Assembly: GCA_013215375.1 (NCBI GenBank)
Contig: JABSRB010000009.1
Coordinates: 1-45,330 of the forward strand
Source: Oceanospirillaceae bacterium
GTDB taxonomy: Bacteria; Pseudomonadota; Gammaproteobacteria; Pseudomonadales; Balneatricaceae
DNA length: 45,330 bases
Direction of reading: 5' to 3'
Shown here: in pieces, positions 35,983 to 45,283 of the stretch
How positions within the stretch are numbered: the stretch's first letter is position 1
Layout: the number at the start of each line of letters is the position of its first letter
Program-made: the position numbers and the translations under genes
Notes under the pieces: model-generated
What the model was told of the DNA's origin: nothing
Databases searched by the model: none
The model's input: the letters and a program-made list of their open reading frames with translations, nothing else

Positions 35983-37059
35983 TTAATCATACTGATTATG
36001 CTGGGCTGCTAACTGCTCAACCGCAACGGATAATTTGTTTTCTAACGGGGCTTTAAAATGAAGCTTTTCACCATCGGCCATCGTTACTGTTAATGCTGCG
36101 GCATGTAAGAATAGACGCCTAATACCCTGCTTTTGCATTTGGGAGTTAATAGATTCCACACCGTATTTTTCATCACCTATTATAGGGTGACCCGCAAATT
36201 GTGCATGCACTCTAATTTGGTGAGTACGTCCGGTGATAGGTTTAGCTTCCACTAAAGTCGCTACATTCGAGAAACGTCTAATCACTTTAAACATAGTAAT
36301 TGAAGCTTTACCATCTGGCTGAACCTTTACGATACGCTCGCCCGAAACAAGTTCATTTTTCCTAAGTGGTGCATCGATTTTTTGTACTGATGACTCCCAA
36401 CGCCCAATAACCAGTGCGTGGTAAATTTTAGAAATACCCCGCCCCTGCCTAAGCGCCTCGTGTAAGTGGCGTAACATGCTACGCTTTTTAGCCACCATAA
36501 TACAACCTGAGGTATCTCTGTCCAGACGATGCACTAATTCTAAAAAAGTAGACTCAGGGCGCATTTGACGCATCGCTTCTATCAAACCTAATTGAATACC
36601 ACTACCACCATGAACGGCGAGACCAGAAGGCTTATTAATAACGATTAAATCATCTGATTCATACAAAATTGATGTTTCGAGCTTTTCTAACAACGCCTGG
36701 CTTACTTTAACTGGCTCTCCCTCTTTAGCGGTGCGGATCGGAGGGATACGTACAATATCGCCAGCTTTCAATTTTGTATCAGGTTTTACTCTTCCTTTAT
36801 TAACCCGTACCTCTCCCTTGCGCACAATACGATAAATCATAGATTTAGGTACCCCTTTTAAAGCGGTACGTAAAAAATTATCAATACGCTGCCCGTCTTG
36901 ATCTTCTGTAACATCAATATAACGAACTTTTACATGCACTTGATGATTCGCATCGGGATTATCTGTTTTTTGAGGTGTAATTCTACTATCTTTGCTTTTT
37001 AGCACATTAGTAGAGCTTTTTTTGACTCGATTTGAGGGGATCTTTTTTTTACTTGACAT
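35983..37059 (-). CDS. rluC: 23S rRNA pseudouridine synthase RluC
   Basis: Makes pseudouridine at 955, 2504 and 2580 of 23S rRNA (E. coli numbering). After a Lys/Ser-rich basic N-terminal extension of about 45 residues comes an S4 RNA-binding domain (GQRIDNFLRTALKGVPKSMIYRIVRKGEVRVN, 56-87). The RluA-type catalytic domain follows, with HRLDRDTSG and catalytic Asp180, then GRTHQIRVHAQFAGHPIIGDEKYG. Total length is 358 residues, longer than E. coli RluC (319), mainly because of the N-terminal extension. No good ribosome site precedes ATG 37059. It diverges from rne, as in E. coli and Pseudomonas, and is followed closely by the KfrA-like gene. Confidence 0.93.
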   Translation of the reverse strand: MSSKKKIPSNRVKKSSTNVLKSKDSRITPQKTDNPDANHQVHVKVRYIDVTEDQDGQRIDNFLRTALKGVPKSMIYRIVRKGEVRVNKGRVKPDTKLKAGDIVRIPPIRTAKEGEPVKVSQALLEKLETSILYESDDLIVINKPSGLAVHGGSGIQLGLIEAMRQMRPESTFLELVHRLDRDTSGCIMVAKKRSMLRHLHEALRQGRGISKIYHALVIGRWESSVQKIDAPLRKNELVSGERIVKVQPDGKASITMFKVIRRFSNVATLVEAKPITGRTHQIRVHAQFAGHPIIGDEKYGVESINSQMQKQGIRRLFLHAAALTVTMADGEKLHFKAPLENKLSVAVEQLAAQHNQYD

Positions 37060-37278
37060 ATTTTAATAAAAACTACAGTCCATAATTGATGCAAGAAAGG
37101 TTAACTGGTATTCTACCGCTGCTTGACAGGTAATGCTTTAGCTAACGATGCGATAAAGACATTTTAAATACGTTTTTTCTGTTTTTATTAATTATTTTGC
37201 ATTGAACAACCGCCATACCCATAAAAGGCAGTTCGCTAAATACCAGGTCACAAATTTTCTACCAATTTTACTGAAAAC

Positions 37279-37409
37279 ACAGCGACTATTTTGTAAATAT
37301 TTATCGCTGTTAACGACACTAAATATTAGTTCAAACGGTAGCGATAAATAATTAAACGGTGCTGCCCAAACGCAGCACTATAAAATTTTAATAACGCATT
37401 ATTTTATAG
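37279..37409 (+). promoter_or_regulatory. Structured AU-rich region upstream of rne (candidate leader)
   Basis: Three consecutive inverted repeats lie here. They are ACAGCGA/TCGCTGT (37279-37285 with 37304-37310), GTGCTGC/GCAGCAC (37359-37365 with 37372-37378, loop CCAAAC) and CTATAAAA/TTTTATAG (37378-37385 with 37402-37409). RNase E controls its own mRNA through 5' leader hairpins in enteric bacteria, and the 860-base gap before rne is unusually long. That this region is transcribed is an inference; no promoter could be fixed. Confidence 0.4.
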
Positions 37410-37572
37410 CGTTAGATTAATTACTGATAGAGCTTTGGATCTATACAAGACCAGCTAGTCAGTAGCATCTAAACAAACGCTGAATAATGTTTAATGTTTG
37501 AGTAAACGATCAGTTATACAAGTATTAACAAACTGTAGAGATGTACTTTTGCCAGGAACCTGGATTGAAATA

Positions 37573-37782
37573 TCAAACCAGTAACAGCGAATATCCATTA
37601 GAACATAGGCAATCGATTCCGCTACAGTAAGTGCATACAGCCGTTAGACAGTATCCGAAATTAAGTCGAGAATTAAGGCTTTGAATAATGCGACATTGCG
37701 TATTCAACTTACAACTCCTTAACCAGTGATACCAAATGGCTATATCCAACTCATACTCTTGTTTTAACTGTGTTTTACTCAT
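37573..37782 (-). CDS. Possible small Cys-rich protein, 69 residues
   Basis: An ATG at 37780-37782 preceded by AAGGGC seven bases upstream opens a frame with a hydrophilic start (MSKTQLKQEYELDIAIWYHW) and six Cys residues in the rest. It lies in the rluC-rne intergenic region, opposite in direction to rne. The ribosome site and plausible N-terminus favour a gene; the composition of the second half looks random. It may be chance or antisense to an rne leader. No family recognised. Confidence 0.25.
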   Translation of the reverse strand: MSKTQLKQEYELDIAIWYHWLRSCKLNTQCRIIQSLNSRLNFGYCLTAVCTYCSGIDCLCSNGYSLLLV

Positions 37783-37922
37783 TTATGAGCCCTTAATAAT
37801 TGATGGCGAAGAATGAATTTGCACAGTACTCAGCGGTACACATTTAATAGTTACCGCTGTTAGCTCAACACAATTTGTGATTTAAAATAGTTATTAAGCG
37901 CTCCACCACTGAGAGTGCTAAA

Positions 37923-40880
37923 ATGAAAAGAATGCTAATCAACGCAACACAATCTGAAGAGTTGCGTGTCGCTTTAGTCGACGGACAAAAACTTTATGAT
38001 CTAGATATCGAATCTAGTAATAGAGAGCAAAAAAAATCAAACATATACAAAGGCAAGATCACCCGCGTTGAACCAAGCTTAGAAGCCGCCTTCGTCGATT
38101 ACGGTTCAGATCGTCATGGTTTTCTTCCCCTTAAAGAGATCTCCCGCGAATACTTCACCAAAGCACCTGCTCGAGGCGGCCGTCCAAGCATTAAAGACGT
38201 CGTAAAAGAAGGTACCGAAGTTATTGTTCAAGTAGATAAAGAAGAGCGTGGCAACAAAGGCGCAGCGCTAACCACTTTTATATCACTTGCCGGTCGCTAT
38301 TTAGTATTAATGCCCAACAACCCAAGAGCTGGCGGAATTTCTCGTCGTATTGAAGGCGATGATCGCACGCAGTTAAAAGCAGCTTTGGATGGCGTGACAG
38401 TCCCCGACCGTATGGGAATTATCGTGCGTACTGCTGGTGTTGGTCGCTCCACACAAGATTTACAGTGGGATTTAGATTACCTATCAACACTATGGGATGC
38501 TATTAAACAAAGCAGCCAGAAACCTTCCCCGTTTTTGATCTACCAAGAGAGCAACGTTATTATACGTGCGATCCGCGACTATTTAAGAGTGGATATTGGA
38601 GAGGTCTTAATTGATACGGATCAAGCTTATAGCGAAGCCTTGACCTTTGTTCAACAAGTCATGCCAACTTACGAAAACAAGCTTAAAAGGTACCAGGAAG
38701 ATATTCCACTTTTTAACCGCTTTCAAATTGAGTCACAGATTGAAACGGCTTTCGAACGTGAAGTTAAACTGCCATCGGGCGGCTCTATTGTTATAGACCC
38801 AACTGAAGCACTTGTTTCTATCGACATCAACTCTGCAAAAGCAACCCGCGGCAGTGATATAGAAGAGACGGCGCTTAATACCAACTTAGAAGCTGCGGAA
38901 GAAATTGCTCGCCAATTACGCCTGCGCGATATCGGCGGTTTGATCGTTATTGACTTCATAGACATGACACCTATCAAGCACCAAAGAGCGGTTGAAGATC
39001 GTCTAAAAGACTCCCTTAAACTTGACCGAGCTCGAGTGCAAATGGGCCGCATTTCAAGATTTGGCCTATTGGAAATGTCACGCCAAAGATTGCGCCCTTC
39101 ACTGACTGAATCAAGAGGCATCGTCTGCCCTCGATGCAGCGGACAGGGATCTATCAGAGACACAGAGTCTATTGCACTCTCTATCATGCGTTTAATAGAA
39201 GAAGAATCCGCGAAAGATCGCACGTCAGAAATACGCGCTATTTTACCGGTTCAAGTTGCCACATACCTGCTTAATGAAAAGCGCAGTATTGTTAACGAAA
39301 TCGAAATTCGTCAAAAAGTTCGTATTGTCATAGTGCCAAATCCAAACATGGAAACACCGCATTATGAAGTCGTTAGACTACGTGATGACCACTCTGAATC
39401 AACAATCACCGAAACTAGCTACAGCATGCAGCCTGAGCCAGAAGAGCCTGAAAACACCCATCAAGCTAAAACTGAGCAACTGGTTAAACGTGAAACTGCC
39501 GCGGTGCAATCAGTCGTACCTAAGACACCAGCTCCACAGGCCACTGTCGCTGAAAAGCCAGCTGAAGAGAAAAGCAAGCCTGTAGCAGAGCGTAATAAGC
39601 CGCAAAAGAGCCTTGTACAAAAGCTCCTTACTGTCATCGGGCTAGGCAGCTTGTTTGAAGAAGAGGCAAAGGAAAATCAAGCCAAATCTGATAATGGCAA
39701 CAAAGGTAACGGTAACCGTAAACGCCGCGAGAGTGGTCAACAACGCTCAAGAACAAACAAAAACCCACGTCGCCCTCGCTCAGACAGAGACGATGATAAA
39801 CGCCGCAATGGACGCCAGGACGAAGTGATCACCGTCACTTCTGAGGAAACATCCATTATTCCGGAGAAAAAGTCACAGGACGAAAACAAACCAAGTCGTC
39901 GTCGCAATAGAAAGAGCAGTGACAACAAAAAAACCAAACCTGAACGTCAAGAACGCCAGGCACCTGCTGAAGTAGACAACACTGAATATACAGCAGCACC
40001 GACAGGTCGCGGCAAGCGTCGTAGAAACAATACACGTAAGGCTAACCGAAATTTAGTAGAAAACTCTGACGCATTAGTAGAAAAATCAGCGATAACCTCT
40101 GGAGTACCTGTTGAGGAATCAGCAGCAGCTAACCCAAGCGAAAATACAGAGCAGTTTGCCAAAGCTTCAGCAGAACTTGCCGCTGCTATTGCTAACAGTA
40201 ACCTTGCCAATGACACACCGGTAAAATCAATAGAAACTAAGGCACCTGAAGCCCCTGCTGAAGAAACTAAAACTGAAGAAGCAAACATTCAAGAGCCTAC
40301 CCAGGCAACTGAAAATGCAACTACAGAGACTCTAGAGACTGACGCCCAAGTGACTAGCGAAGAGAGCACTCCCTCTCCTGCACTAGAGCAGCCAACAGCG
40401 ACTGAACCAGAGATTCAAAGCGAAGCTAAACTTGACTCTCCAGTAGAGCAAACGCCAAGCCAGATCAGCCTCGAAGGTACTGAAGAAGCTGCTGTAATAG
40501 AAGACACTCCAGCCGAAATAAAAACTGACGTATCAGAGCCGCTAGAAGCAGTTATTGAAGTTCCCGCTCAAGCCACTGAAGAACAGACTGAAATTGCTAT
40601 TGATAGCAGCGAAGTTGATCAGACGCCATCTGAGGACCTGACTCCTGTTGTAGAAGAAACTGTAGAAACCACTAATACAGATGACACTGCTCCAGTTACA
40701 GATACCGCAGAACAAACGCCAGCACAGTCTGAACAGCCTGAGCTAAACTTCGAGACAGCGACTGAGAAAACACAACAGCCAGCTGCTAGACCTTCTAAAC
40801 GCCGCACTAGAGCTGCTAATGATCCGCGTGAAATCAAACGTCGCCAACAAGAAGCGCAAGCTAATGAAGACGCCAGTTAA
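37923..40880 (+). CDS. rne: Ribonuclease E
   Basis: The endoribonuclease that initiates mRNA decay and processes rRNA and tRNA, and the scaffold of the degradosome at the inner membrane. Residues 1-510 are the catalytic half: [21 protein letters not shown], the S1 domain (residues 36-120), and DNase I-like residues Asp301 ([12 protein letters not shown]) and Asp344 (IVIDFIDMT), matching Asp303/Asp346 of E. coli. The Zn-link CPRCSGQG (Cys402, Cys405) joins protomers. The C-terminal 470 residues are disordered, with Arg-rich RNA-binding blocks near 600-710 and a long Glu/Thr/Ala/Pro-rich acidic stretch. A final basic segment ends [17 protein letters not shown], as in Pseudomonas. The gene is monocistronic with its own terminator. 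RraA, its inhibitor, is encoded 5.6 kb away. Confidence 0.97.
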   Translation: MKRMLINATQSEELRVALVDGQKLYDLDIESSNREQKKSNIYKGKITRVEPSLEAAFVDYGSDRHGFLPLKEISREYFTKAPARGGRPSIKDVVKEGTEVIVQVDKEERGNKGAALTTFISLAGRYLVLMPNNPRAGGISRRIEGDDRTQLKAALDGVTVPDRMGIIVRTAGVGRSTQDLQWDLDYLSTLWDAIKQSSQKPSPFLIYQESNVIIRAIRDYLRVDIGEVLIDTDQAYSEALTFVQQVMPTYENKLKRYQEDIPLFNRFQIESQIETAFEREVKLPSGGSIVIDPTEALVSIDINSAKATRGSDIEETALNTNLEAAEEIARQLRLRDIGGLIVIDFIDMTPIKHQRAVEDRLKDSLKLDRARVQMGRISRFGLLEMSRQRLRPSLTESRGIVCPRCSGQGSIRDTESIALSIMRLIEEESAKDRTSEIRAILPVQVATYLLNEKRSIVNEIEIRQKVRIVIVPNPNMETPHYEVVRLRDDHSESTITETSYSMQPEPEEPENTHQAKTEQLVKRETAAVQSVVPKTPAPQATVAEKPAEEKSKPVAERNKPQKSLVQKLLTVIGLGSLFEEEAKENQAKSDNGNKGNGNRKRRESGQQRSRTNKNPRRPRSDRDDDKRRNGRQDEVITVTSEETSIIPEKKSQDENKPSRRRNRKSSDNKKTKPERQERQAPAEVDNTEYTAAPTGRGKRRRNNTRKANRNLVENSDALVEKSAITSGVPVEESAAANPSENTEQFAKASAELAAAIANSNLANDTPVKSIETKAPEAPAEETKTEEANIQEPTQATENATTETLETDAQVTSEESTPSPALEQPTATEPEIQSEAKLDSPVEQTPSQISLEGTEEAAVIEDTPAEIKTDVSEPLEAVIEVPAQATEEQTEIAIDSSEVDQTPSEDLTPVVEETVETTNTDDTAPVTDTAEQTPAQSEQPELNFETATEKTQQPAARPSKRRTRAANDPREIKRRQQEAQANEDAS

Positions 40881-40920
40881 ATTGAGTAATTAACGCAAGC
40901 TCAGCTCTGTGAGCTCAACT

Positions 40921-40952
40921 AAATCCCAGGTTTTTACCTGGGATTTTTTTTG
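40921..40952 (+). terminator. Rho-independent terminator of rne
   Basis: A perfect 11-bp stem (40921-40931 with 40936-40946, AATCCCAGG core), loop TTTT, is followed by a T-run. A smaller hairpin AGCTCA/TGAGCT precedes it. The remaining 230 bases before trmJ hold no gene that I can see. Confidence 0.9.
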
Positions 40953-41190
40953 CTCAATAATACCTATCGAATTACGTTAATTTAATCATACAACTATGTT
41001 TCACACTCCCTAACTTTTATAGCAGCTAATTATCACTCAACTGATTTTTCTTATTGTTCAAATTATCTCTGGCCTAGCGACACCCACTTAACGCTGCGCA
41101 GCCCAACAGAAATATAGTTGATTATTTATCTACTTATTACTGCTAAAATAGCGCAATATCCCCTAAATTCTTCCACCAGCAAAGAGCTCC

Positions 41191-41913
41191 ATGTCATTAA
41201 ATAATATTCGTATCGTACTGATTAACACTTTCCATCCCGGGAACATTGGCGCCGCAGCAAGAGCGCTTAAAAACATGGGCCTGACTAATTTGTATTTAGT
41301 GGATCCGGTAGATTTCCCACATACAGAGGCTGACTCCCGCGCCGCAGGCGCACAAGATGTTTTAGCCAACGCCAAGGTCGTAAGCACTTTAGATGAAGCT
41401 ATACACGACTGCCAACTAGTAATAGGGACTAGCGCTAGAAACCGTACCTTTGATTTACCGCTGTTAGATGCCAGAGAGAGCGCTACTAAAATTTTGTCGG
41501 AATCAAGCCAGGGAAACATTGCTATTTTGTTTGGTCGCGAGAGCAAAGGACTACTCAATGAAGAGCTTAGCTTGTGTAATTTTCACATGTTTATCCCCAG
41601 CAACCCCGACTATCCCGTGCTGAATATATCCCAGGCGATACAAATAGCCTGCTATGAAATTTGGCAGGCAAGCCAACAGCCGGTCGAAAGCGCACCAACA
41701 GCTTTCCCAGCACAGCAAGACATGAACTATTTTTATCAACACTTAGAGCAGGTATTGCGTAAAGCGCATTTCTTGATTCCTCAGCACGAGGGCAGAGCGA
41801 TGCAAAAGTTGCAGCGCTTTTTTAATCGATCACGCCCTGAGGCAGAAGAGCTAGGCATGCTGCGGGGAGTACTCTCCTCCATTGAAAAGCGTATCGATGA
41901 TTTACAAAAATAA
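41191..41913 (+). CDS. trmJ: tRNA (cytidine/uridine-2'-O-)-methyltransferase TrmJ
   Basis: Methylates the 2'-O of nucleotide 32 in the anticodon loop of several tRNAs with S-adenosylmethionine. The 240-residue SPOUT-fold protein has motif 1 FHPGNIGAAARALKNMGL, motif 2 IAILFGRESKGLLNEEL and motif 3 YPVLNISQAIQIACYE, which build the knotted cofactor site. A helical C-terminal extension (FNRSRPEAEELGMLRGVLSSIEKRI) is typical of TrmJ. AGAG lies before the ATG. It is followed by roxA after 20 bases, making a two-gene translation-apparatus operon. The usual iscR/suhB neighbours of TrmJ in other gammaproteobacteria are not present. Confidence 0.95.
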   Translation: MSLNNIRIVLINTFHPGNIGAAARALKNMGLTNLYLVDPVDFPHTEADSRAAGAQDVLANAKVVSTLDEAIHDCQLVIGTSARNRTFDLPLLDARESATKILSESSQGNIAILFGRESKGLLNEELSLCNFHMFIPSNPDYPVLNISQAIQIACYEIWQASQQPVESAPTAFPAQQDMNYFYQHLEQVLRKAHFLIPQHEGRAMQKLQRFFNRSRPEAEELGMLRGVLSSIEKRIDDLQK

Positions 41914-41933
41914 CGGATAAGAGAATATTTTCC

Positions 41934-43100
41934 ATGATAAACAAACACCCTTTAGGCGACTTGTCCCTCGCTAAATTTTTAAAAGACTACTGGCAAAAAA
42001 AACCGGTGGTTATTCGCAATGCCATCGATGATTTTCAGGCGATTATTAGCGCCGATGAACTCGCCGGACTCGCCTGTGAAGAAGAGGTTGAATCACGCTT
42101 AATCATCCAGCAACACGATACTACTCCATGGGCAATGAAACACGGCCCGTTTACCGCTGATGAGTTTTCCGCCCTACCCGATAGTCACTGGACTCTGCTG
42201 GTGCAGGCAGTAGATCACTGGCACCCAGCGGCCTCTGCGTTATTAAAAAAATTCGATTTCATTCCACAATGGCGTATAGATGACCTGATGGTTTCCTATG
42301 CGACGAAAGGCGGCGGCGTCGGTCCGCACTACGATAATTACGATGTTTTTTTACTGCAAGCTAGCGGTTCACGCCAATGGGAATACGGTGGGATTTTTAA
42401 CGAGAAATCAGCGCGCACTGATAACGATGAACTGATGTTATTAGAGGACTGGAAAGCTGAGCACAGTGTGACACTAAACCCAGGCGATATGCTCTACATC
42501 CCGCCAAATGTCGGCCATAATGGCGTGGCGCTGACAGATGATTGCACTACTTACTCAATCGGCTTCAGAGCCCCCTCTCACAGCGACGCGTTAATTAATT
42601 TTACTGATTTTGTCGCCCACGATTTAGCCAGCGAGCTACGATACCAAGACCCTGATTTAACGGCGCAAAAGCACTCTGCACAAATGAGCAATGTCGCTAT
42701 TGAAAAAGTGAGAGCGATTCTCAGGCAATACATTGATCAACCGGGATTAGTAGAGCAGTGGTTTGGTTGCTACATGACTGAGCACAAGTACCAAGAGCAG
42801 CAGCAGGCATTCTATTTGGATAATGCTGTCGACGAGATCATTGATGCGATGCAAGACGCGAATACATTGTGCAAAATCCCCGGCACTCGCTTAGCTTTCC
42901 AACTGCGCGACAACAACCAAAAAAATGCTATGTTATTATTTATCAACGGTATGTGCTGCCAAATCACCCAAGATGAGCAACAGTTTGTCATTGATCTGTG
43001 TGAACTAGATGAAATCGATATAAACACAGTAAAGCAATCGCCTGAACGTCTAAAATTGCTGGCTAACTTAATCAAAATTGGTGCCTACGAGATCCGTTAA
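41934..43100 (+). CDS. roxA: Ribosomal protein uL16 arginine 3-hydroxylase (JmjC-type, YcfD/RoxA)
   Basis: An Fe(II)/2-oxoglutarate oxygenase that hydroxylates an arginine of ribosomal protein L16 in gammaproteobacteria. The N-terminal JmjC cupin starts with FLKDYWQKKPVVIRNA. The iron ligands are His132 and Asp134 in GVGPHYDNYDVFLLQ and His195 in PPNVGHNGVAL. The sequence GSRQWEYGG lies between them. The C-terminal region (260-388) is the winged-helix/dimerisation extension of the YcfD type. Length 388 is normal. It is probably co-transcribed with trmJ. Confidence 0.93.
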   Translation: MINKHPLGDLSLAKFLKDYWQKKPVVIRNAIDDFQAIISADELAGLACEEEVESRLIIQQHDTTPWAMKHGPFTADEFSALPDSHWTLLVQAVDHWHPAASALLKKFDFIPQWRIDDLMVSYATKGGGVGPHYDNYDVFLLQASGSRQWEYGGIFNEKSARTDNDELMLLEDWKAEHSVTLNPGDMLYIPPNVGHNGVALTDDCTTYSIGFRAPSHSDALINFTDFVAHDLASELRYQDPDLTAQKHSAQMSNVAIEKVRAILRQYIDQPGLVEQWFGCYMTEHKYQEQQQAFYLDNAVDEIIDAMQDANTLCKIPGTRLAFQLRDNNQKNAMLLFINGMCCQITQDEQQFVIDLCELDEIDINTVKQSPERLKLLANLIKIGAYEIR

Positions 43101-43156
43101 TAGCTGTTTAAACATTTGCTGAACGAATACTCTTAACTAGGCGTAATTGCATTTAC

Positions 43157-43813
43157 TTAGGCGGATATTTTATAGCCTATCAGGTCTAACCTCTGCTTGA
43201 TCTCCAAGCTATACCCCGCGGTGAGCTGCAGCATCTGAATCAATGCGTAGCAGCCTGCGACAGCGGGCCCTGCATCCGTGTAACCTTTTACCTTAGCGCG
43301 CTGCATTGCGTATTGAATAGAGACTGTGCCGTATCTATTGTCGGTGCCATAAGCATTCGCCGCTAAATACATGGCGCAATTTATAGACAATTCATCAAGC
43401 CAATCAAAGCTTAAATTAAAGGCCAAACAACTCTGTTTGAGCAGCCTAGTTTGATAAATCGCATCAAACATAATAACGTTGCGTTTAGCAATTACCGCTT
43501 TCAATTTTTCAATCACTTGACTCCATCTAGGCCTGCCTTGCAGAGCACTTAGATTCAAACCATGACTAAGCTCTGCTTCACTATCGATGCATACACTTGG
43601 CAGTAATTGCGAGTGAAACAGTACACTTTGATCAGCATCTAATACCGCTATTTCAATAATTTGCGCGAACTTCCCACTGCCGGTACTTTTAGTACTAATA
43701 TAAACAGGTGCACAATTGAGCCAATTATTGGCAACCATACCGGCACGCCCTAAGTCACTTGCCAGTTCTCGTTCAAGGGAAAAAAGCGTACTCGCTGTAT
43801 CTACTTGCATCAA
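43157..43813 (-). CDS. DEDD exonuclease-fold protein lacking catalytic residues
   Basis: A 218-residue protein whose pattern follows DnaQ/RNase T-type 3'-5' exonucleases. Where the family has L-D-T-E-T-T-G, this protein has YISTKSTG, so both metal-binding acids are replaced (Asp to Ser, Glu to Lys). QIIEIAVLDAD, the HGLNLSALQGRPRWSQV segment and IMFDAIYQTRLLKQ follow; in the last, the usual NAxFDxRLL Asp is Gln. Near the end GYTDAGPAVAGCYALIQML corresponds to H-x-A-x-x-DA, with the His absent. Catalysis is not expected, but the fold appears intact and the frame is open. It could bind nucleic acid or a protein partner. It is alone on its strand, and a large dyad lies upstream. Confidence 0.6.
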   Translation of the reverse strand: MMQVDTASTLFSLERELASDLGRAGMVANNWLNCAPVYISTKSTGSGKFAQIIEIAVLDADQSVLFHSQLLPSVCIDSEAELSHGLNLSALQGRPRWSQVIEKLKAVIAKRNVIMFDAIYQTRLLKQSCLAFNLSFDWLDELSINCAMYLAANAYGTDNRYGTVSIQYAMQRAKVKGYTDAGPAVAGCYALIQMLQLTAGYSLEIKQRLDLIGYKISA

Positions 43814-43859
43814 CCTATCCTCTACTTAATACTTATATTACATAGAATACACAAATACA

Positions 43860-43898
43860 TACTGATAATACATACATATACTGGTTTTATTATCAGTA
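43860..43898. promoter_or_regulatory. Perfect 11-bp inverted repeat upstream of the exonuclease-like gene
   Basis: TACTGATAATA (43860-43870) is complementary to TATTATCAGTA (43888-43898), with a 17-base spacer. It lies 46 bases before the start of the minus-strand exonuclease-like gene, where an operator would sit. The remainder of the 670-base gap to the endonuclease gene (43814-44485) contains no gene that I can support. A short direct repeat GG(T/C)TAATTCAAAT near 44218 and 44306 is the only other item. Confidence 0.45.
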
Positions 43899-44485
43899 CA
43901 TTTTACGACTTACCCATTGTATTTGTAGCATACTTACCTCACCCGAGAGCCTGACCCAGAACCGACCCAGTGACGCAGACCGAGCCTATTTGATTAATAA
44001 TTAACACTAAAAATGTATAATGTACGTTCTATATTTCACTCTTCGAACAGCTAAAGCCGTACGCATCTGATCCAGTCAGATTAATGTATCCTCAAATATT
44101 ATGGCTCTCTTAGATCGCTATTCTCGGCCCAGCTCTTAGTAATGCCCTATATACAGCGCCATAGCTTGGCTGATCATAGCGAATTAGTGAGGATTTTTTC
44201 CTGGATAGGTTTTCCCTTGGTTAATTCAAATTTCAATGATGTAAGCGACAATAAAACCTGACAATTTTTTCCCACCTTAAAATTATAGACGAGTTTATGC
44301 CAATGGCTAATTCAAATCAGTGAATAAATATCATCCTGCAACTAGTACAAGCCCAATCATCTCCGCGGCCTTCATTTAATGAAAATCTAACGTAAAGACA
44401 ACGGTTTAACTTAATATGAATGATTCTTTGCGCCTACTCCTAAGCTCTGATAAATTAGCGTCTGTTTAACTTTTAGAGCGCCGTT

Positions 44486-45226
44486 ATGAAACCCTTGCTG
44501 TACCTTTCACTTCTATCAACTTTAGCCGCATCAACTGCTTATGCCGATGTTCTCAGTGTACATTGCCCAACTGGTTGCCCTGAAAATCCGCTGGACAATG
44601 ACCTGGTCTTCACCCATTTATATGCGCTTTCTAATAACCCTAAAACAAAATTTGCCGACTGGGTTGCCTATGAAGTCAATCCAACCAATTTTGGTACTTC
44701 TCCGGGTCGTGTGTGGTTAAGCGATCCATTATTAGATAGCGCTGATACCTTGGAAAAAGCAGACTATAAAGGCGCCAATAAAAGCCAATTACAAGCCGAT
44801 CGCGGTCATCAGGCACCCTTGGCCTCTTTTGCAGGATCCAGGTATTGGTCCGAGCTCAATCGCTTGAGTAATATTACTCCCCAACACAAAAATTTAAATC
44901 AGGGACCTTGGAAAAACTTAGAAGAAGCGGTACGCAACGCGGCTACCTATCGCAAATCGCTTTTTGTCATCACCGGCCCGCTGTTCAATTCCCTGATGCC
45001 ACAGCTACCCGATGCCGATGAGAGCCATCAAGTTCCCGCGGGATACTTCAAAGTTGTTTATGATCTGGCGGGCAATAGTAGCCATTTTATTATGCACCAA
45101 GGAGCCGCCAGATCTGACAATTTTTGTGACAAACAAACCAGCTCTGCTCAGCTGAATACAGAAATTAATTTTGAATTGCCGGAGTTTAAAAATAGCGATA
45201 TCGTCAGCAAACGCTTGGGGTGTTAA
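44486..45226 (+). CDS. Secreted DNA/RNA non-specific endonuclease (NucA/Serratia type)
   Basis: A 246-residue exported nuclease. The signal peptide MKPLLYLSLLSTLAASTAYA ends with an A-x-A site before DVL. The beta-beta-alpha-metal fold has the DRGH motif with general base His108, then NITPQHKNLNQGPWKNLE with metal ligand Asn138 and Glu146. The spacings (30 and 8 residues) equal those of His89, Asn119 and Glu127 in the Serratia nuclease. Four or more Cys residues suggest disulfides. It is probably used for scavenging extracellular nucleic acid. No inhibitor gene is adjacent, as expected for an enzyme folded after export. The ribosome site is weak. It is the last gene before the contig end. Confidence 0.93.
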   Translation: MKPLLYLSLLSTLAASTAYADVLSVHCPTGCPENPLDNDLVFTHLYALSNNPKTKFADWVAYEVNPTNFGTSPGRVWLSDPLLDSADTLEKADYKGANKSQLQADRGHQAPLASFAGSRYWSELNRLSNITPQHKNLNQGPWKNLEEAVRNAATYRKSLFVITGPLFNSLMPQLPDADESHQVPAGYFKVVYDLAGNSSHFIMHQGAARSDNFCDKQTSSAQLNTEINFELPEFKNSDIVSKRLGC

Positions 45227-45230
45227 TGCT

Positions 45231-45260
45231 TTAATCAAGATCAATTAGGCGGAGTCTAAA
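45231..45260 (-). repeat. Possible core-only copy D of the dispersed repeat
   Basis: On the minus strand this reads ATTTAGACTCCGCCTAATTG then ATCTTGATTA. That resembles the 3' module ATTTAGGCTCCGCCTAATTC then ATCTCTATTA of copies A and B (few mismatches in 30 bases). The other parts of the repeat are absent or beyond the sequence end. Confidence 0.5.
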
Positions 45261-45283
45261 TTTTCAAAGGTTAATGTCCTGTC

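Noticed and set aside
38723-40837. Minus-strand frames of 66-166 codons inside rne
   Set aside because: They arise opposite the conserved catalytic domain and the low-complexity tail; no motif or ribosome site supports them.
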